The notes: a model not told the origin generated them from the sequence alone. Shown: positions 15,751 to 25,426, counted from the stretch's first letter. The stretch: 64,000 nucleotides of DNA from Rhodothermales bacterium (GCA_028284265.1 JANQRZ010000019.1:427764-491763), one strand, 5' to 3'. Translations and numbers: made by a program.

Positions 15751-16569
15751 ATGCCCGACGCTCCATTTTCCAGCATCCCACCGCCCGATCCCACCGAGGT
15801 GCCGCTCCGCCCCGCGTGGCTGAACCGGCTCGGCCTCTCGCCCGAGCGGCTCGACTACCTCCGCCTCTCGCGCACGGCGACGTATAGCTTTCTCGCTGCA
15901 CTCCCGCTGCTCGTCGGCTATCACACACTGATCTTTCTAGCAAACGACGGCCCCATTGGCGTGCGCGTGGGGGCCGAAGTGTGGATCACGCGGCTCCTCG
16001 CCTTCTTCGGGGCGACGGGGATGCTCGCACTCGGCGCGGCGGTGCTGCTGGTTGGCATCGGCGTGCTCTGGTGGGAGCGGAAAAAGGCCATACCCATCCG
16101 GCGGCGCTACCTCTGGATGATGATCACCGAGAGCGCCGCCTACGCCGTTCTCCTCGCCCTCACGATTGGCTGGGTGGTCGGCCTGCTGTTCGCCATCGCG
16201 CCCGATGTGATGGCGGCCCAAGCCGGCAAGCCGGATCGATTCACGCTCGTCGCCCTTTCGCTCGGAGCAGGTATCTACGAGGAACTCGTGTTCCGCGTCA
16301 TTCTCGTCGGTGGACTGTTCCTCGCACTGCATCGATTGACGGCGTGGGAGCGTGGGCGGGCCTACATCGTCGCCGCCATCGTCGGAGCGCTGATCTTCAG
16401 CGCGGTTCACTACATCGGCGCGCTCGGCGACCCGTTTCAACTGTCGTCATTTACGTTCCGCTTCCTGTTCGGCCTCGCCCTCAACGCGGTGTTTCTGATC
16501 CGGGGATTCGGCATCGCCGCGTGGGCGCATGCGCTCTACGATGTGCTCGTCGTTACCCTGCTGAGTTGA
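15751..16569 (+). CDS. CPBP family intramembrane glutamic endopeptidase
   Basis: 272 residues from ATG 15751. Several hydrophobic segments span about residues 45-265. The CPBP/ABI signature is present as [12 protein letters not shown] (EExxxR, about residue 170-180), followed by a His in FSAVHYIG (about 215). The family includes Rce1-like proteases and bacteriocin-immunity proteins; the substrate is unknown. The start codon directly follows a terminator hairpin, so transcription must come from read-through or from a promoter hidden near the hairpin. Its TGA overlaps the next gene's ATG (TGATG). Confidence 0.85.
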   Translation: MPDAPFSSIPPPDPTEVPLRPAWLNRLGLSPERLDYLRLSRTATYSFLAALPLLVGYHTLIFLANDGPIGVRVGAEVWITRLLAFFGATGMLALGAAVLLVGIGVLWWERKKAIPIRRRYLWMMITESAAYAVLLALTIGWVVGLLFAIAPDVMAAQAGKPDRFTLVALSLGAGIYEELVFRVILVGGLFLALHRLTAWERGRAYIVAAIVGALIFSAVHYIGALGDPFQLSSFTFRFLFGLALNAVFLIRGFGIAAWAHALYDVLVVTLLS

Positions 16570-16715
16570 TGGCGCACCACAAACCGCATCTGCCAACGAA
16601 AGTATGCCCGGTCTGCAAGCGCCCGTTCGCGTGGCGCAAGAAGTGGGCGCGGGACTGGGAGCACGTCGTCTATTGCAGCGAGCGCTGCCGCCGCTCGAAG
16701 AAACAGACCATCTAA
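16569..16715 (+). CDS. DUF2256 zinc-binding small protein
   Basis: A 48-residue protein matching DUF2256 over its whole length. It has [20 protein letters not shown], then [10 protein letters not shown], giving four Cys in two CxxC/CxxxC-type pairs that should bind zinc. The highly basic character suggests nucleic-acid or ribosome contact, but the family function is unknown. The start overlaps the stop of the CPBP protease gene by one base (TGATG), so the two are translationally coupled. A cupin gene follows 13 bases later. Confidence 0.88.
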   Translation: MAHHKPHLPTKVCPVCKRPFAWRKKWARDWEHVVYCSERCRRSKKQTI

Positions 16716-16728
16716 GCCCCTGCCAGTC

Positions 16729-17088
16729 ATGGAGAAAGTCAACCTCGCCGATGCCTTCGCCTCATTCGATGAGCCCTGGTCGCCACGCATCGCCGCGGAG
16801 TTGAACGGGCAGTATGTCAAGCTCGCCAAGCTTGAAGGCCCGTTTGTGTGGCACAGTCATGAAGATGAAGACGAGCTGTTTTTCGTCGTCAAAGGCCACC
16901 TGACGCTCCGGCTGCGCGACCGCGACATTGAGCTAGACGAAGGCGAGTTCTTCGTCGTCCCACGCGGCGTCGAACACCTCCCCATCGCCGAGGCCGAGTG
17001 CCACGTTCTCCTCTTCGAGCCTGCCTCGACGCTGAACACGGGTGAAACTGAGAATGAGCGAACCGTCCACGACCTGAAGTGGCTGTAA
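16729..17088 (+). CDS. cupin-domain protein
   Basis: 119 residues forming one small cupin barrel. Motif 1 is seen as VWHSHEDEDELFFVVKGHL (metal ligands H, H and E), and motif 2 as EFFVVPRGVEHLPIA (with the ligand His). This is the pattern of metal-binding single-domain cupins often annotated as mannose-6-phosphate isomerase-like. The substrate cannot be assigned. It is the last gene of the CPBP-DUF2256-cupin run and ends 9 bases before the convergent gene's stop at 17098. Confidence 0.88.
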   Translation: MEKVNLADAFASFDEPWSPRIAAELNGQYVKLAKLEGPFVWHSHEDEDELFFVVKGHLTLRLRDRDIELDEGEFFVVPRGVEHLPIAEAECHVLLFEPASTLNTGETENERTVHDLKWL

Positions 17089-17097
17089 TGCTCTTTG

Positions 17098-18954
17098 CTA
17101 CAACTTCCGCAGGATTACCTGCACGTCATCGGCGCGCGTGACGGCGGCGACGAAGGTGCGGTAGGCGTCATAGTCCTCCGGCGGCAACCGGCTTCCGTGT
17201 ACCTCAACATGGCGGACGTAGACGAGCCGTCCCTCATCGTCCAGCGCGACCGTCATCGCGTACCGGGCGAACGGCGTTTCGACCAATACTGGCTCCGGTA
17301 ACGCCTCAACCTCATAGCCCGTCGGCAGTACGAAGCGAAGCGAGTCGGTATCGGCGAAGGCATAACCGAGGTCGATGGGCTGTGTCCTGTCCTCGAACGG
17401 GGGTGGAACCGAGGTCCACCGCTCGATGAGGTTGGGGCGGAACAGAAGACGGCTCCCGGCCCGTGTCGCGTAACGTGGTACGGCGAACGAAGACGCGACT
17501 GTTCCCTCGTTCGCGTCGAAGGCGACGCCAAGATCGGCGGCCGGGAGGCCGAGGCGGCGGAGCCACCAGTCCTCTTGCTCCTGCGGCGAACGCGCGGCGA
17601 GCACATTGCGAAGACGACTTAACTGGTGGCCGGTCACGCGCATCGTGCTCCGCACCGCCGCCTGCCCGCCCGACGAAAGCTGTACCTCGGCCTGCCGAAG
17701 CTGGGCGTTGTCTGTAGCCTCTCGGATAGGCGTGCGGACGAGCCGCCCGCTGCCCGGCTCCGTGACGAGCGTCCACCGGTCCTCGCTGCCCGCACCGAGG
17801 GTGCCAAACGGTGCAGTCTGACTCGTGGCCTCCAACCAAAGGTCGCCGTCGGAGAGAGGCACGTAGAGCACGACATGGTTGAAGGCGTTACGCGGGAAAT
17901 CTGGCGTAAGGTCAGGTCGGTCGTGACCGATGAGGGCCGGGTAGGCCGTTACATCCACCGCCTTGAGGAGGGCGGCGAGGTAGTTCGTGAGCGCCTTACA
18001 GTCGCCATAGCGGCGCTCGTGGACATAGCTTGCCGGGAACGGCTGCCATCCCCCGATCCCAAGCTGAACGCTGACGTAGCGCGTGGTCTGTTGGAGATAC
18101 TCATAGACAAGGCGTGCACGCTCGCGCGGGTCGTCTATCCCCTCCGTCAACCGCTGAACATCAGCAACGGCTTCCGGCGGAAGGTCGTCACGTCCGGCAG
18201 TGAGGCCATCGTACCAGTGGCCTAGCCCTGCCCAAGAGTCGAGCCGCCCGGCGTGCCCATCCATCTCAAACGTGTCCGTGGTAAGGTGAAGGGCGGGAAT
18301 CTGATCGCGCCACGGGGGGCCGAGCGGTTCATAGGCAACGCCCGGAAACATCCCGGCCCAGCGAAACACCTGCTGCCCGCGCGTCTCCTGAATCTCGGGT
18401 TCGATGCCGAGCCGTTCCGGGAGATAGCGCAGCGTGACATCATTCGGTACCTCAACCGTGAGGGAGGCGTGGAGCACCGGGTCCTCTCCGCGCTGCGGAT
18501 ACCACGTCGGCCAGTTGAGCAAGCCTTCGTGCTCGACTTCATATTCCCACACAATCGTGTAGGGGTAGGCATCGTGAAAGAGCCGCCCGACGCGGATGCG
18601 GTTGTCGTCGTAGAGCGAAAAGCTGGCGGTGGCCGGATTGTCCTCCACATCGCTACGGCGGAGCTTGCGGAGGCGCTGCCCGTCTGCTCCAAGCACTTCG
18701 CCTTCCATCTTCCGCACGCGGCGGAAGGAGTCGTAGCCGAGAACGAGGGTGCCGTAGTCTTCCTGCCCGGCTGGCCCAAGCACCTGCACTTCGCGCCGCA
18801 CGGTCTCCTGTACCTTGCCGTTGCGGTTAAGGACGAGGTGCGTGTCGTCGCGCAGCACAATCGCACGCAGCGCATCGCCGGGCTGCGCGACAGCGAACGG
18901 AGCCGCCTGTACATAAGCGAGTAGGAGGACCAAGCGCCCAAGAAGCCTACTCAT
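17098..18954 (-). CDS. secreted DUF3857/transglutaminase-like protein with intact Cys-His
   Basis: 618 residues from the ATG at 18954, which overlaps the upstream gene's stop by 8 bases (ATGAGTAG); a GTG two codons earlier is possible. A signal peptide ends about residue 24. The DUF3857 beta domain covers about 35-225, and the transglutaminase-like domain about 265-390. The latter has C319 in RRYGDCKALTNYLAAL, H360 in AFNHVVLYV, and E375 in place of the usual Asp. A C-terminal beta domain completes the protein. Probably periplasmic. Reactions known for the fold include protease, amidase and transglutaminase activities; none can be picked here. Confidence 0.85.
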   Translation of the reverse strand: MSRLLGRLVLLLAYVQAAPFAVAQPGDALRAIVLRDDTHLVLNRNGKVQETVRREVQVLGPAGQEDYGTLVLGYDSFRRVRKMEGEVLGADGQRLRKLRRSDVEDNPATASFSLYDDNRIRVGRLFHDAYPYTIVWEYEVEHEGLLNWPTWYPQRGEDPVLHASLTVEVPNDVTLRYLPERLGIEPEIQETRGQQVFRWAGMFPGVAYEPLGPPWRDQIPALHLTTDTFEMDGHAGRLDSWAGLGHWYDGLTAGRDDLPPEAVADVQRLTEGIDDPRERARLVYEYLQQTTRYVSVQLGIGGWQPFPASYVHERRYGDCKALTNYLAALLKAVDVTAYPALIGHDRPDLTPDFPRNAFNHVVLYVPLSDGDLWLEATSQTAPFGTLGAGSEDRWTLVTEPGSGRLVRTPIREATDNAQLRQAEVQLSSGGQAAVRSTMRVTGHQLSRLRNVLAARSPQEQEDWWLRRLGLPAADLGVAFDANEGTVASSFAVPRYATRAGSRLLFRPNLIERWTSVPPPFEDRTQPIDLGYAFADTDSLRFVLPTGYEVEALPEPVLVETPFARYAMTVALDDEGRLVYVRHVEVHGSRLPPEDYDAYRTFVAAVTRADDVQVILRKL

Positions 18955-20944
18955 CGCCACCTGCCTCCTCCGTAGGCACGGCAGCGTCCACTTCCTCAGC
19001 CTCCGCGGCCTGCTTCAGCACCATCGTCTCCTCGTCTGCGGCGACCGCACGGTCGTAGAAGCTCTTCAGGTCCCCGTACAGGTTCGGCTCGAAGACAGGG
19101 CGGTTGACCTGCCGCTGCGCCCGCACCTGCAACACGCCGTCCACTACCTCGACCGTGCGCTCATAGCCGCCTCCGCCCACAGGCAGCAGCAGCAGCGTCT
19201 TCTCCGGTACCTCGTCCACGGCCAGTCCCTCGGGCAGGGTGATATCAGCTTGGTAGGAGGAAGCAAAGGGATAGGCGAAATCCACAGGATAGCTTCGCCG
19301 CTCCAGTTTGAACGGATTCTCGTCCGTCCGCATCGTCATAAGTGGGTTGACCAGAACAAGGTCGCCGACCGCTTGCGCATAGGCGGGAACCGTGAACGCG
19401 ACCTCGGCCACGAGCGGATTGCCGTGCTGATCCTGCCCCGATACCGACACCTCGCCAATCTCGATACCCGCCACGTCATCCACGATATTCTCTGTCACAT
19501 AGTCCTCCGGGCCTAGGTCTCGGAACTGATGGCGGGCGCGCAGGCCGGTGTAGCCGGAGCGCTCGGAGCGCAGCGTGCCGGTGAGCGTGCCATCCGCCAG
19601 AAGTTCAGCCTCGACGCGGATGTGGTGCTCGCTGCGCTTCGGCGTGATCGGTACCCACTCGGCACGGTCTGCCACCAGAAATGCCTCTCCGCCGAGCGCT
19701 GCAATGGGCAACACCTCCATCGGACGGAAGGGGTCGGTCGCATCGAGAAGGCGCCAGCGTCCGCCGAGTTTGACGGCTGCAATCGTACTATTGAACTGCG
19801 AGACGATGGGATAGAGCCGTGTCACACGCCCGTGCCCCCGCGTCGAGATGAGAGCGGGGGCCGCATCCAGCCCCGCCTCGCGCAGAAGCGCAACGAGCAA
19901 CAAGTTGATCTCCGCCGAAGACCCACGTTTCGTATCGAGCACCTCGCTGAGACGACGTTCAGCGATGATCCGGTACGTATCGTCCCAGACGACGGAGCCG
20001 CGCACAAAGTCGTACACGGACTCAGCTTTGGCGGCCGCATCAACGATGCCCGCGGTGAGCGTTTCGGCCTGCCGCCGCACATCGCCGCCTGCCCGCAGCT
20101 TCCGCCCAAATCCTTCGGCATCGTTCAGTTCCTCAGCCAGTTGCGGCCACGTCTTCGTGACACCGACGGCCCCGATCCCCGGTCGGTAGTACTCGGCGAG
20201 CTGGAGATCAATCTTCTGGATATAGTCCTGTAAGGTGGTCATGTAGCGCTCCTCCCGCAGCGCCGGGACGTCTTCTGCCACCCATCGGTAGATGTTGATG
20301 TCGCCGCCAGCCCGAAGACCCTGCTCCTGCGTTCGCACGGAGAACGGCTCGCTTCCTTGGGTGATGATGGTGTAGGCGAGGTCTTGCGGATACATGAACC
20401 GTAGTTCGCTCCAAAGCGTCGGCTCCTCATCTTGGAAGTACCAGCGCGGCGTCTGGAACGGCGATTCCGCTTCAACCGTGTACCGAAACTCGACGACGGC
20501 CCCGGGTTCGAGCGCAGGCAGCGTGAACGTGACCCGCCGACGGTCGCCCTCCAAGTCTTCCTCGAAGATCGATCCCTTGTCTAGCTTGACCTTTCGCGCC
20601 CGGCCACTGCCTTCAGGGACGAAGGTGTGCCCCTTGATCCCGCGCACCCGCTGCCCGTCGCGTCCAGCGTAGTAGATGATCGAGAACGTCGCAAGGTCGT
20701 ACCCGGCCTCGCCGAGCAGCTTGATCCGGCGGTGCCGCTCGAATGTGACGCCCCAATCGCTGCCGACTTCTATCCTCCCATAATCCCCGAGGATGACCGC
20801 CTGTGCGTCGGGGTCGGCAGCATACTCCGTCATCTGGAGGTGTTCTTCGGGGATATCACCCCACTTTATGGGAGCAGGCTGCGCATAGGCCGCGCAGGTG
20901 AGGAGGCAGACCGCACTGCACGCGGTCATCAAGCGGGTAAACAT
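18947..20944 (-). CDS. secreted DUF3857/transglutaminase-like protein with Ser at the Cys position
   Basis: 665 residues from the ATG at 20944 (MFTRLMTACS), which yields a signal peptide cut near AYAQ. It shares its architecture with the gene directly downstream: DUF3857-like beta domain (about 45-245), transglutaminase-like domain (about 290-420) and a C-terminal beta domain. The catalytic Cys site reads KRGSSAEINLLLVALLREAG, with Ser at about position 343, so thiol chemistry is not expected. Such Ser versions recur in this family. The two genes overlap by 8 bases and probably act together, one as the enzyme and one as a binding partner. That division of labour is inference. Confidence 0.83.
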   Translation of the reverse strand: MFTRLMTACSAVCLLTCAAYAQPAPIKWGDIPEEHLQMTEYAADPDAQAVILGDYGRIEVGSDWGVTFERHRRIKLLGEAGYDLATFSIIYYAGRDGQRVRGIKGHTFVPEGSGRARKVKLDKGSIFEEDLEGDRRRVTFTLPALEPGAVVEFRYTVEAESPFQTPRWYFQDEEPTLWSELRFMYPQDLAYTIITQGSEPFSVRTQEQGLRAGGDINIYRWVAEDVPALREERYMTTLQDYIQKIDLQLAEYYRPGIGAVGVTKTWPQLAEELNDAEGFGRKLRAGGDVRRQAETLTAGIVDAAAKAESVYDFVRGSVVWDDTYRIIAERRLSEVLDTKRGSSAEINLLLVALLREAGLDAAPALISTRGHGRVTRLYPIVSQFNSTIAAVKLGGRWRLLDATDPFRPMEVLPIAALGGEAFLVADRAEWVPITPKRSEHHIRVEAELLADGTLTGTLRSERSGYTGLRARHQFRDLGPEDYVTENIVDDVAGIEIGEVSVSGQDQHGNPLVAEVAFTVPAYAQAVGDLVLVNPLMTMRTDENPFKLERRSYPVDFAYPFASSYQADITLPEGLAVDEVPEKTLLLLPVGGGGYERTVEVVDGVLQVRAQRQVNRPVFEPNLYGDLKSFYDRAVAADEETMVLKQAAEAEEVDAAVPTEEAGGDE

Positions 20945-21090
20945 GGGAAGCAGGACTAGGTGAGCCGAGAGCCGAGGTGTGTCCGAGCCGACATGACCTC
21001 CAGACACAGACCCCGAAAGATAACAGCACGTCGCACACAGAAAGAACATGCCCTCCTCGTTTGCTCCACATCTCTCCGGTCGCGCCAACC

Positions 21091-21123
21091 AAAAAGCGGC
21101 GCTCCGGTGAACCGAAGCGCCGC
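21091..21123 (-). terminator. rho-independent terminator after the LysM/BON gene
   Basis: On the minus strand GCGGCGCT pairs with AGCGCCGC (21096-21103 with 21116-21123), continuing after one mismatch as CGG/CCG around a 4-base loop. It is followed by TTTTT (21091-21095 on plus is AAAAA). It lies 22 bases after the stop at 21145 and separates that gene from the DUF3857 pair. Confidence 0.85.
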
Positions 21124-21144
21124 GTCAGAGCGAGCCGAGGACGA

Positions 21145-21603
21145 TCAGGCGTCCTGCGGAATGCGAATCTTCTGGCCGGGGTAGATCTTGTCCGGGTCCT
21201 GAATGACCTCACGGTTGGCCTCGAAGAGGGCCTTGTACTTCTGCGGATCACCGTAGTACCGGTCGGCGATCTTCGAGAGCGTATCCCCGCTTTCGATGGT
21301 GTAGTACTGCGTCTGCGGGGCAACCGGAGCGGCAGGCTCCTGACCGGCGACCTTCAGGTTGTCGTCGTCCACGTAGCTGACGCCACGGACGTTGCCTGCG
21401 ATGAGGGAGGCTTTTTCCTTCACCGCCTGCGAGCTGGCCGTGCCATGTAGCTCGACGCGCCCGTCTTGGTACATCACGCCGAGCTTGTCGATGCCGCCGC
21501 CAAGCTCTTTGGTCAGCTTCTCGCGGATGGCATCCGCTTCGCCGCCTTCTTTGCCGCCGAAGAGGTTTTCACCGGCGTCTTTGAGAAAATCGAGGAGTCC
21601 CAT
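21145..21603 (-). CDS. BON-LysM protein, Kbp/YgaU-like
   Basis: 152 residues from the ATG at 21603. The layout matches E. coli Kbp (YgaU): an N-terminal MGLLDFLKDAGENLF helix, a BON domain (about 25-85; VSYVDDDNLKV is its last strand) and a C-terminal LysM domain (about 98-150; YYTIESGDTLSKIADRYYG to IYPGQKIRIP). Kbp binds potassium in the cytoplasm, and this protein also lacks a signal peptide. Assignment to K+ sensing follows from this similarity and is not visible directly. It stands alone with its own terminator. Confidence 0.85.
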   Translation of the reverse strand: MGLLDFLKDAGENLFGGKEGGEADAIREKLTKELGGGIDKLGVMYQDGRVELHGTASSQAVKEKASLIAGNVRGVSYVDDDNLKVAGQEPAAPVAPQTQYYTIESGDTLSKIADRYYGDPQKYKALFEANREVIQDPDKIYPGQKIRIPQDA

Positions 21604-21710
21604 GAGGATTTGGTGTCTGAGGTGAGTGGAGGGGTTAGACATGCATAGGGCAAACGTGCGTGCCCTTCGGGGCGTTCCGCCCAATGCTTTCAGCGCGGTG
21701 TGTTCCGTGC

Positions 21711-23549
21711 CTAGAGTTCGGGCAACGTGTGGGCGCGGCCTTCGTTCTGCTCCTGCAACCATGCCACGAGCGGCTCGAAGTAGGCCAGCATTGGCTCCGC
21801 CGAGATGTCGTCGCCGACGGTGTCCTGAAGCAGCGTGCGCCAATCCACGGTCGCACCTGGTGTCAGAATCTCGCGGAGGAAGTCGCCGACCTCTTCGCGT
21901 CCGTAGTAGTTCGTATCGCGCGGATTCTCGCCTAGAATCTCGCGGGCGATGTGGTCGTGGAGTTGGAAGAGAATGACGAAGGAGAGCGCATAGTCGTAAT
22001 ACTGCGCAGCGTCGTTGTTGATGTGGGTCTTGGTGGCGGCGTCATTGAACGCCGAGCCGCTAGCAGCACGCGCTGGGTCGGGAGGCGTAATGCCTTGGTA
22101 TGTCCCGGCTAACTCCCACCAGCGAGTGTTCCATTCGTCGGTGGGCAGGTTCTCGGCGTAGAGATCATGCTCCCACTGCGTCATCACGCCTGCACTCCAC
22201 GGGATGAAGACGACGTAGTTGAGCGCCTCCTGCAAGAGCGCCTGCACCGGGTCTGGCCCCGCGCCCTCCTCTATCTCGACTAGCCCGATCTCGGCGGCGA
22301 AGCGCGGCTGCATCGCGGCCAACCCCATCAGACTGCCGACCGCTTCGTGGAACGCACGGTTGGCTCCGCCGCGCAGCACCATCGGCACGTCGGGATTGGT
22401 GTAGGCCATGTAGTAGTAGATGTGGCCGAGTTCGTGGTGCGTCGTCTCGTACCAGTCGCGGTTGGTCTCGACGCTCATCAGGCTGCGGACATCGTCGGCG
22501 AGGTCCATGTGCCACGCGCTGGCGTGGGTGTTCTTCTTGTAGTCGGCGTCGGGCGGGAGCGGGTAGAGCGACGAGCGCTCGTAGAAGCTCTCCGGCATCT
22601 CGTCGAAGCCGAGCGAAACGAAGAACCGCTCGGCCTGCTCTACGAGCCACTCCGGCGTGTGCTGCTCCAGTGCGCCGTTGAGGTCAAGGCCCTCCACTTC
22701 GACGAGGGCACTCCAGTCTTGGCCCCAGCGGTTCGGGAGCCAGTGTGCCGGAAGCTGGTCCGGCACCGGCTCGCCGTAGCGCTCGGCGAGTTCGTAGCGT
22801 GCCCAGGTGTGGAGTTCGCGGTAGAGCGGGCGAAGCTCGCGGTTGAGGCGCTCCATCGTCTCGGCCATCTCCTCGGTCGTCATGCCGTAGTCGGAGACCT
22901 GGTAGGCGAAGTAGTCGTCGTAGCCGAGCGCCTGCACCGTCTCATTGCGGAGGCGCTGGAGGTTCTGCAACCCTGCGGTGAGCATCGGCCCGACCGCCTT
23001 CGAGGCTTCCCACACAGCGAGGCGCTCGCTCACATCTTCGGACTCGCGGAGCACCCGGTCGATCTCGTTCGGCGTGACCTCCGCACCGCCCAGCGTAAAG
23101 CTGTAGCCGTAGAGGGTCTCCGTCTGCGCCGTCTCGGCGGCGATCTTGTCGCGGACGAGGTCCGGCACGGTCTGCGGATTCCCAGCGGCGTTGTAGAGAA
23201 TCGCTTCGAGTTGGCGCACCTGAAGCGGCGTGAGGTCGTCCCGGTCTTCGAGTAGGGCGCGAGCAGTCTCGATGTTCTCCACGCTACCGGTGAAGTTGGC
23301 GAGGGCTTCGTTGGCAGCACGCGCCCGTGCCCCGGTCACGGTATCGCCCTCGACGATGCGCGTGTTGGCGGCCCACTCGGCCTCGGCAGAAGCGTAGTAG
23401 AGGGGCTGTAGTTCGGCGTGGTAACCGTCGAGGAAATCTTGGGCTTCAGCGCTCACGCCAGACATGGGTGCATCAGATCCCGAGGGATTGGCACACCCGG
23501 CGAGGAACACGAGAACAAAGAGCGAGGAGAGGAAGCGAGTCGGAGACAT
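21711..23549 (-). CDS. M2-family (ACE-like) peptidyl-dipeptidase lipoprotein
   Basis: 612 residues from the ATG at 23549. The lipobox VFLAGC puts the lipid on C19, so the enzyme is probably anchored in the periplasm or outer membrane. The zinc site is HELGH at 372-376 with the third ligand E402 in FHEAVGSLMG, as in angiotensin-converting enzyme family M2. The GALEQHTPEWLVEQAERFF and YYYMAYTNPDVPMVLRGGAN blocks also fit. The family removes dipeptides from peptide C-termini. It is transcribed divergently from the T9SS propeller gene across about 206 AT-richer bases. Confidence 0.9.
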   Translation of the reverse strand: MSPTRFLSSLFVLVFLAGCANPSGSDAPMSGVSAEAQDFLDGYHAELQPLYYASAEAEWAANTRIVEGDTVTGARARAANEALANFTGSVENIETARALLEDRDDLTPLQVRQLEAILYNAAGNPQTVPDLVRDKIAAETAQTETLYGYSFTLGGAEVTPNEIDRVLRESEDVSERLAVWEASKAVGPMLTAGLQNLQRLRNETVQALGYDDYFAYQVSDYGMTTEEMAETMERLNRELRPLYRELHTWARYELAERYGEPVPDQLPAHWLPNRWGQDWSALVEVEGLDLNGALEQHTPEWLVEQAERFFVSLGFDEMPESFYERSSLYPLPPDADYKKNTHASAWHMDLADDVRSLMSVETNRDWYETTHHELGHIYYYMAYTNPDVPMVLRGGANRAFHEAVGSLMGLAAMQPRFAAEIGLVEIEEGAGPDPVQALLQEALNYVVFIPWSAGVMTQWEHDLYAENLPTDEWNTRWWELAGTYQGITPPDPARAASGSAFNDAATKTHINNDAAQYYDYALSFVILFQLHDHIAREILGENPRDTNYYGREEVGDFLREILTPGATVDWRTLLQDTVGDDISAEPMLAYFEPLVAWLQEQNEGRAHTLPEL

Positions 23550-23674
23550 CAGAATCGAGGTGGGCGGAGGAAGCTGAAATATATCGCCAGGGATTCGACC
23601 GCGTGCCCGATCTCTGATCCAGCGTAGCACGCTCTGACGACCGGCTGCAACATTTCGTGAGTCTGGTGCTGTCT

Positions 23675-23710
23675 TTTGTTTTAATAACTTGCAATCATCA
23701 AGTAATATTG
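23675..23710 (+). promoter_or_regulatory. possible Bacteroidota-type promoter for the T9SS propeller gene
   Basis: TTTG at 23675-23678 and TAATATTG at 23703-23710 resemble the -33 TTTG and -7 TAnnTTTG elements, with a 24-base spacer that is slightly long. The region is a clear AT-rich island in GC-rich DNA and lies 45 bases upstream of the ATG at 23756. Confidence 0.35.
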
Positions 23711-23755
23711 ATATCGTGTGAAGCATACGGTTCCCTTCACCAAACCCCACTCATC

Positions 23756-25426
23756 ATGAATCCTCTCTCTCTACTCCGCTACGCGCTTGTCTGCGCCCTC
23801 ATCGTGACAGGGGTTGGCCTCGCCCAAGCCCAGCAACTCGCGCCCGAAGACGCCGAACGACTCGGCATTGAGACCGTCGTAGAACGCTCTACCCCGGCCC
23901 CCGTCGCCGAGCGCGGTGGTCTGCAGGTCTGCGTGGACGACGTGCTCCTCATCCCGGACTCCATCAACGACGGCGTGGCCGTTCACGACCCGGCCACAGG
24001 CGACCTCGTCGACGAGGCGTTCATCATTGACCCGACCAATCTCTCGACGCCGAAGAACGCCATCGGCAATTTTGACGGCGACGGCGTCTTCGTCATCGAC
24101 CAGCTCACGGATGGCATCTATGAGTACGACTGTGACGGCAACTTCGTCGGCTTCTTCGCTCCGGCTGGAGGCGAGGACCTATCGATCCTCGACAATGCGG
24201 TCGCCATCACCCTTAGCCCGGACGGCTCAGAGCTATGGGCGGCTGTAACCGGCAACGCCAACCAAGACGCCATCGCCCGCTTTGACCAGAGCGGCAACTA
24301 CCTCGGCAACATCGTTGCCAACGGTGCCGGTGGCGTGGACGCGCCCTTCGATGTCCTTCTTCGCGACAGCGATATCCTCGTCCCAGCCATCAACACAGAC
24401 GACATCCACCGCTACGACCTCAGCGGGGCCTTCCTGAGCATTTTCCAAGACGTCGTGTCCGCTCTCGATTTCCCGCAGCAAGCCAACCTGGCCTCGAACG
24501 GCAACGTGCTCCAGACCGGCTCCTTCGGAGCGGCTGGGGTATATGAGTATGACGCTTCTGGTACCGAGGTCGGCTTCTACGATGTGGTGGACGACATCCC
24601 GCGCGGCATCTACGAACTCCCCAACGGCAACCTGCTCGTCACCTCATCGACATCGAATGCGCGGGTTTCGGAGATCACGCGGGCCAATACGCTCGTCCGC
24701 ACCATCGGCACGGCGAATCAGTACATCGAACTGTTCGAGGCTCCTAGTGCGGGTGACCCCATCGAGATCGACGCTTCGCCCGACTCGCAGTCGGTTCCGC
24801 AGGGCGGGACCGCCTCGTTCAGCTACTCGGTGACGAACAACACCGCCGCAGCCCAGAGCGGCGTGGTCTTCTACGAGGCCTTCCGCAACGGCAACTCCGT
24901 CGCCGGTCCCGTCCAAGTTGTATCGGGTACCCTCCAAGCAGACCAGACGCAGTCGAGCAGCTTCAGTGTAAATGTGCCCAACAGTGCCTTGCCGGGCAAC
25001 TACAGCATCGAGATCAGCGCAGGATCGAGCCTCGGCAATGCTGCCGCCACCGACATCGTGACCGTATCGGTGACCGCCAACGCACGGGCCGAAGGCACGG
25101 CGGCGGGATGGTCGCTTGACTCGGCAGCGCCGTGGAGCGAGGAGGCCACTCTCGAAGCCGACGCCCGAACGGCTGAGTTCGGGGCTTACCCGAACCCGCT
25201 CCGCACGGAGACCACGATCCAGTACGAACTCACTGCGAGCGCCGAGGTCCGCCTCGCAGTCTACGACGTGCTCGGCCGCACCGTCGCTGTTCTCACCGAG
25301 GGCACGATGGATGCAGGTAGGCACGCGGCGACATTCGACGCACGCGGCCTCGCGACCGGCACATACATCTATCGCCTGCAGGTCGGCGATACGGTGCAGA
25401 CGGGCCGCCTCACCGTGGTGAACTGA
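23756..25426 (+). CDS. secreted beta-propeller-like protein with T9SS sorting domain
   Basis: 556 residues from the ATG at 23756. A signal peptide ends at about GLAQAQ (residue 25). The middle (about 50-335) has repeated blades such as GDGVFVIDQLTDGIYEYDCD and LPNGNLLVTSS, like NHL or six-bladed propellers. A beta-sandwich with SVPQGGTASFSYSVTNNTAA (about 345-440) follows. The final roughly 80 residues form a T9SS domain: YPNPLRTETTIQYEL, VYDVLGRTVAVL and GTYIYRLQVG. Expected location is the cell surface or medium. Its role is unknown; propellers usually bind proteins or sugars. A strong hairpin follows at 25472. Confidence 0.82.
   Translation: MNPLSLLRYALVCALIVTGVGLAQAQQLAPEDAERLGIETVVERSTPAPVAERGGLQVCVDDVLLIPDSINDGVAVHDPATGDLVDEAFIIDPTNLSTPKNAIGNFDGDGVFVIDQLTDGIYEYDCDGNFVGFFAPAGGEDLSILDNAVAITLSPDGSELWAAVTGNANQDAIARFDQSGNYLGNIVANGAGGVDAPFDVLLRDSDILVPAINTDDIHRYDLSGAFLSIFQDVVSALDFPQQANLASNGNVLQTGSFGAAGVYEYDASGTEVGFYDVVDDIPRGIYELPNGNLLVTSSTSNARVSEITRANTLVRTIGTANQYIELFEAPSAGDPIEIDASPDSQSVPQGGTASFSYSVTNNTAAAQSGVVFYEAFRNGNSVAGPVQVVSGTLQADQTQSSSFSVNVPNSALPGNYSIEISAGSSLGNAAATDIVTVSVTANARAEGTAAGWSLDSAAPWSEEATLEADARTAEFGAYPNPLRTETTIQYELTASAEVRLAVYDVLGRTVAVLTEGTMDAGRHAATFDARGLATGTYIYRLQVGDTVQTGRLTVVN

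Noticed and set aside
18955..18960. GTG start two codons earlier for the DUF3857 protein
   Set aside because: It is possible, but the ATG at 18954 overlaps the previous stop as ATGAGTAG, which is the more usual coupling; the difference is two residues.
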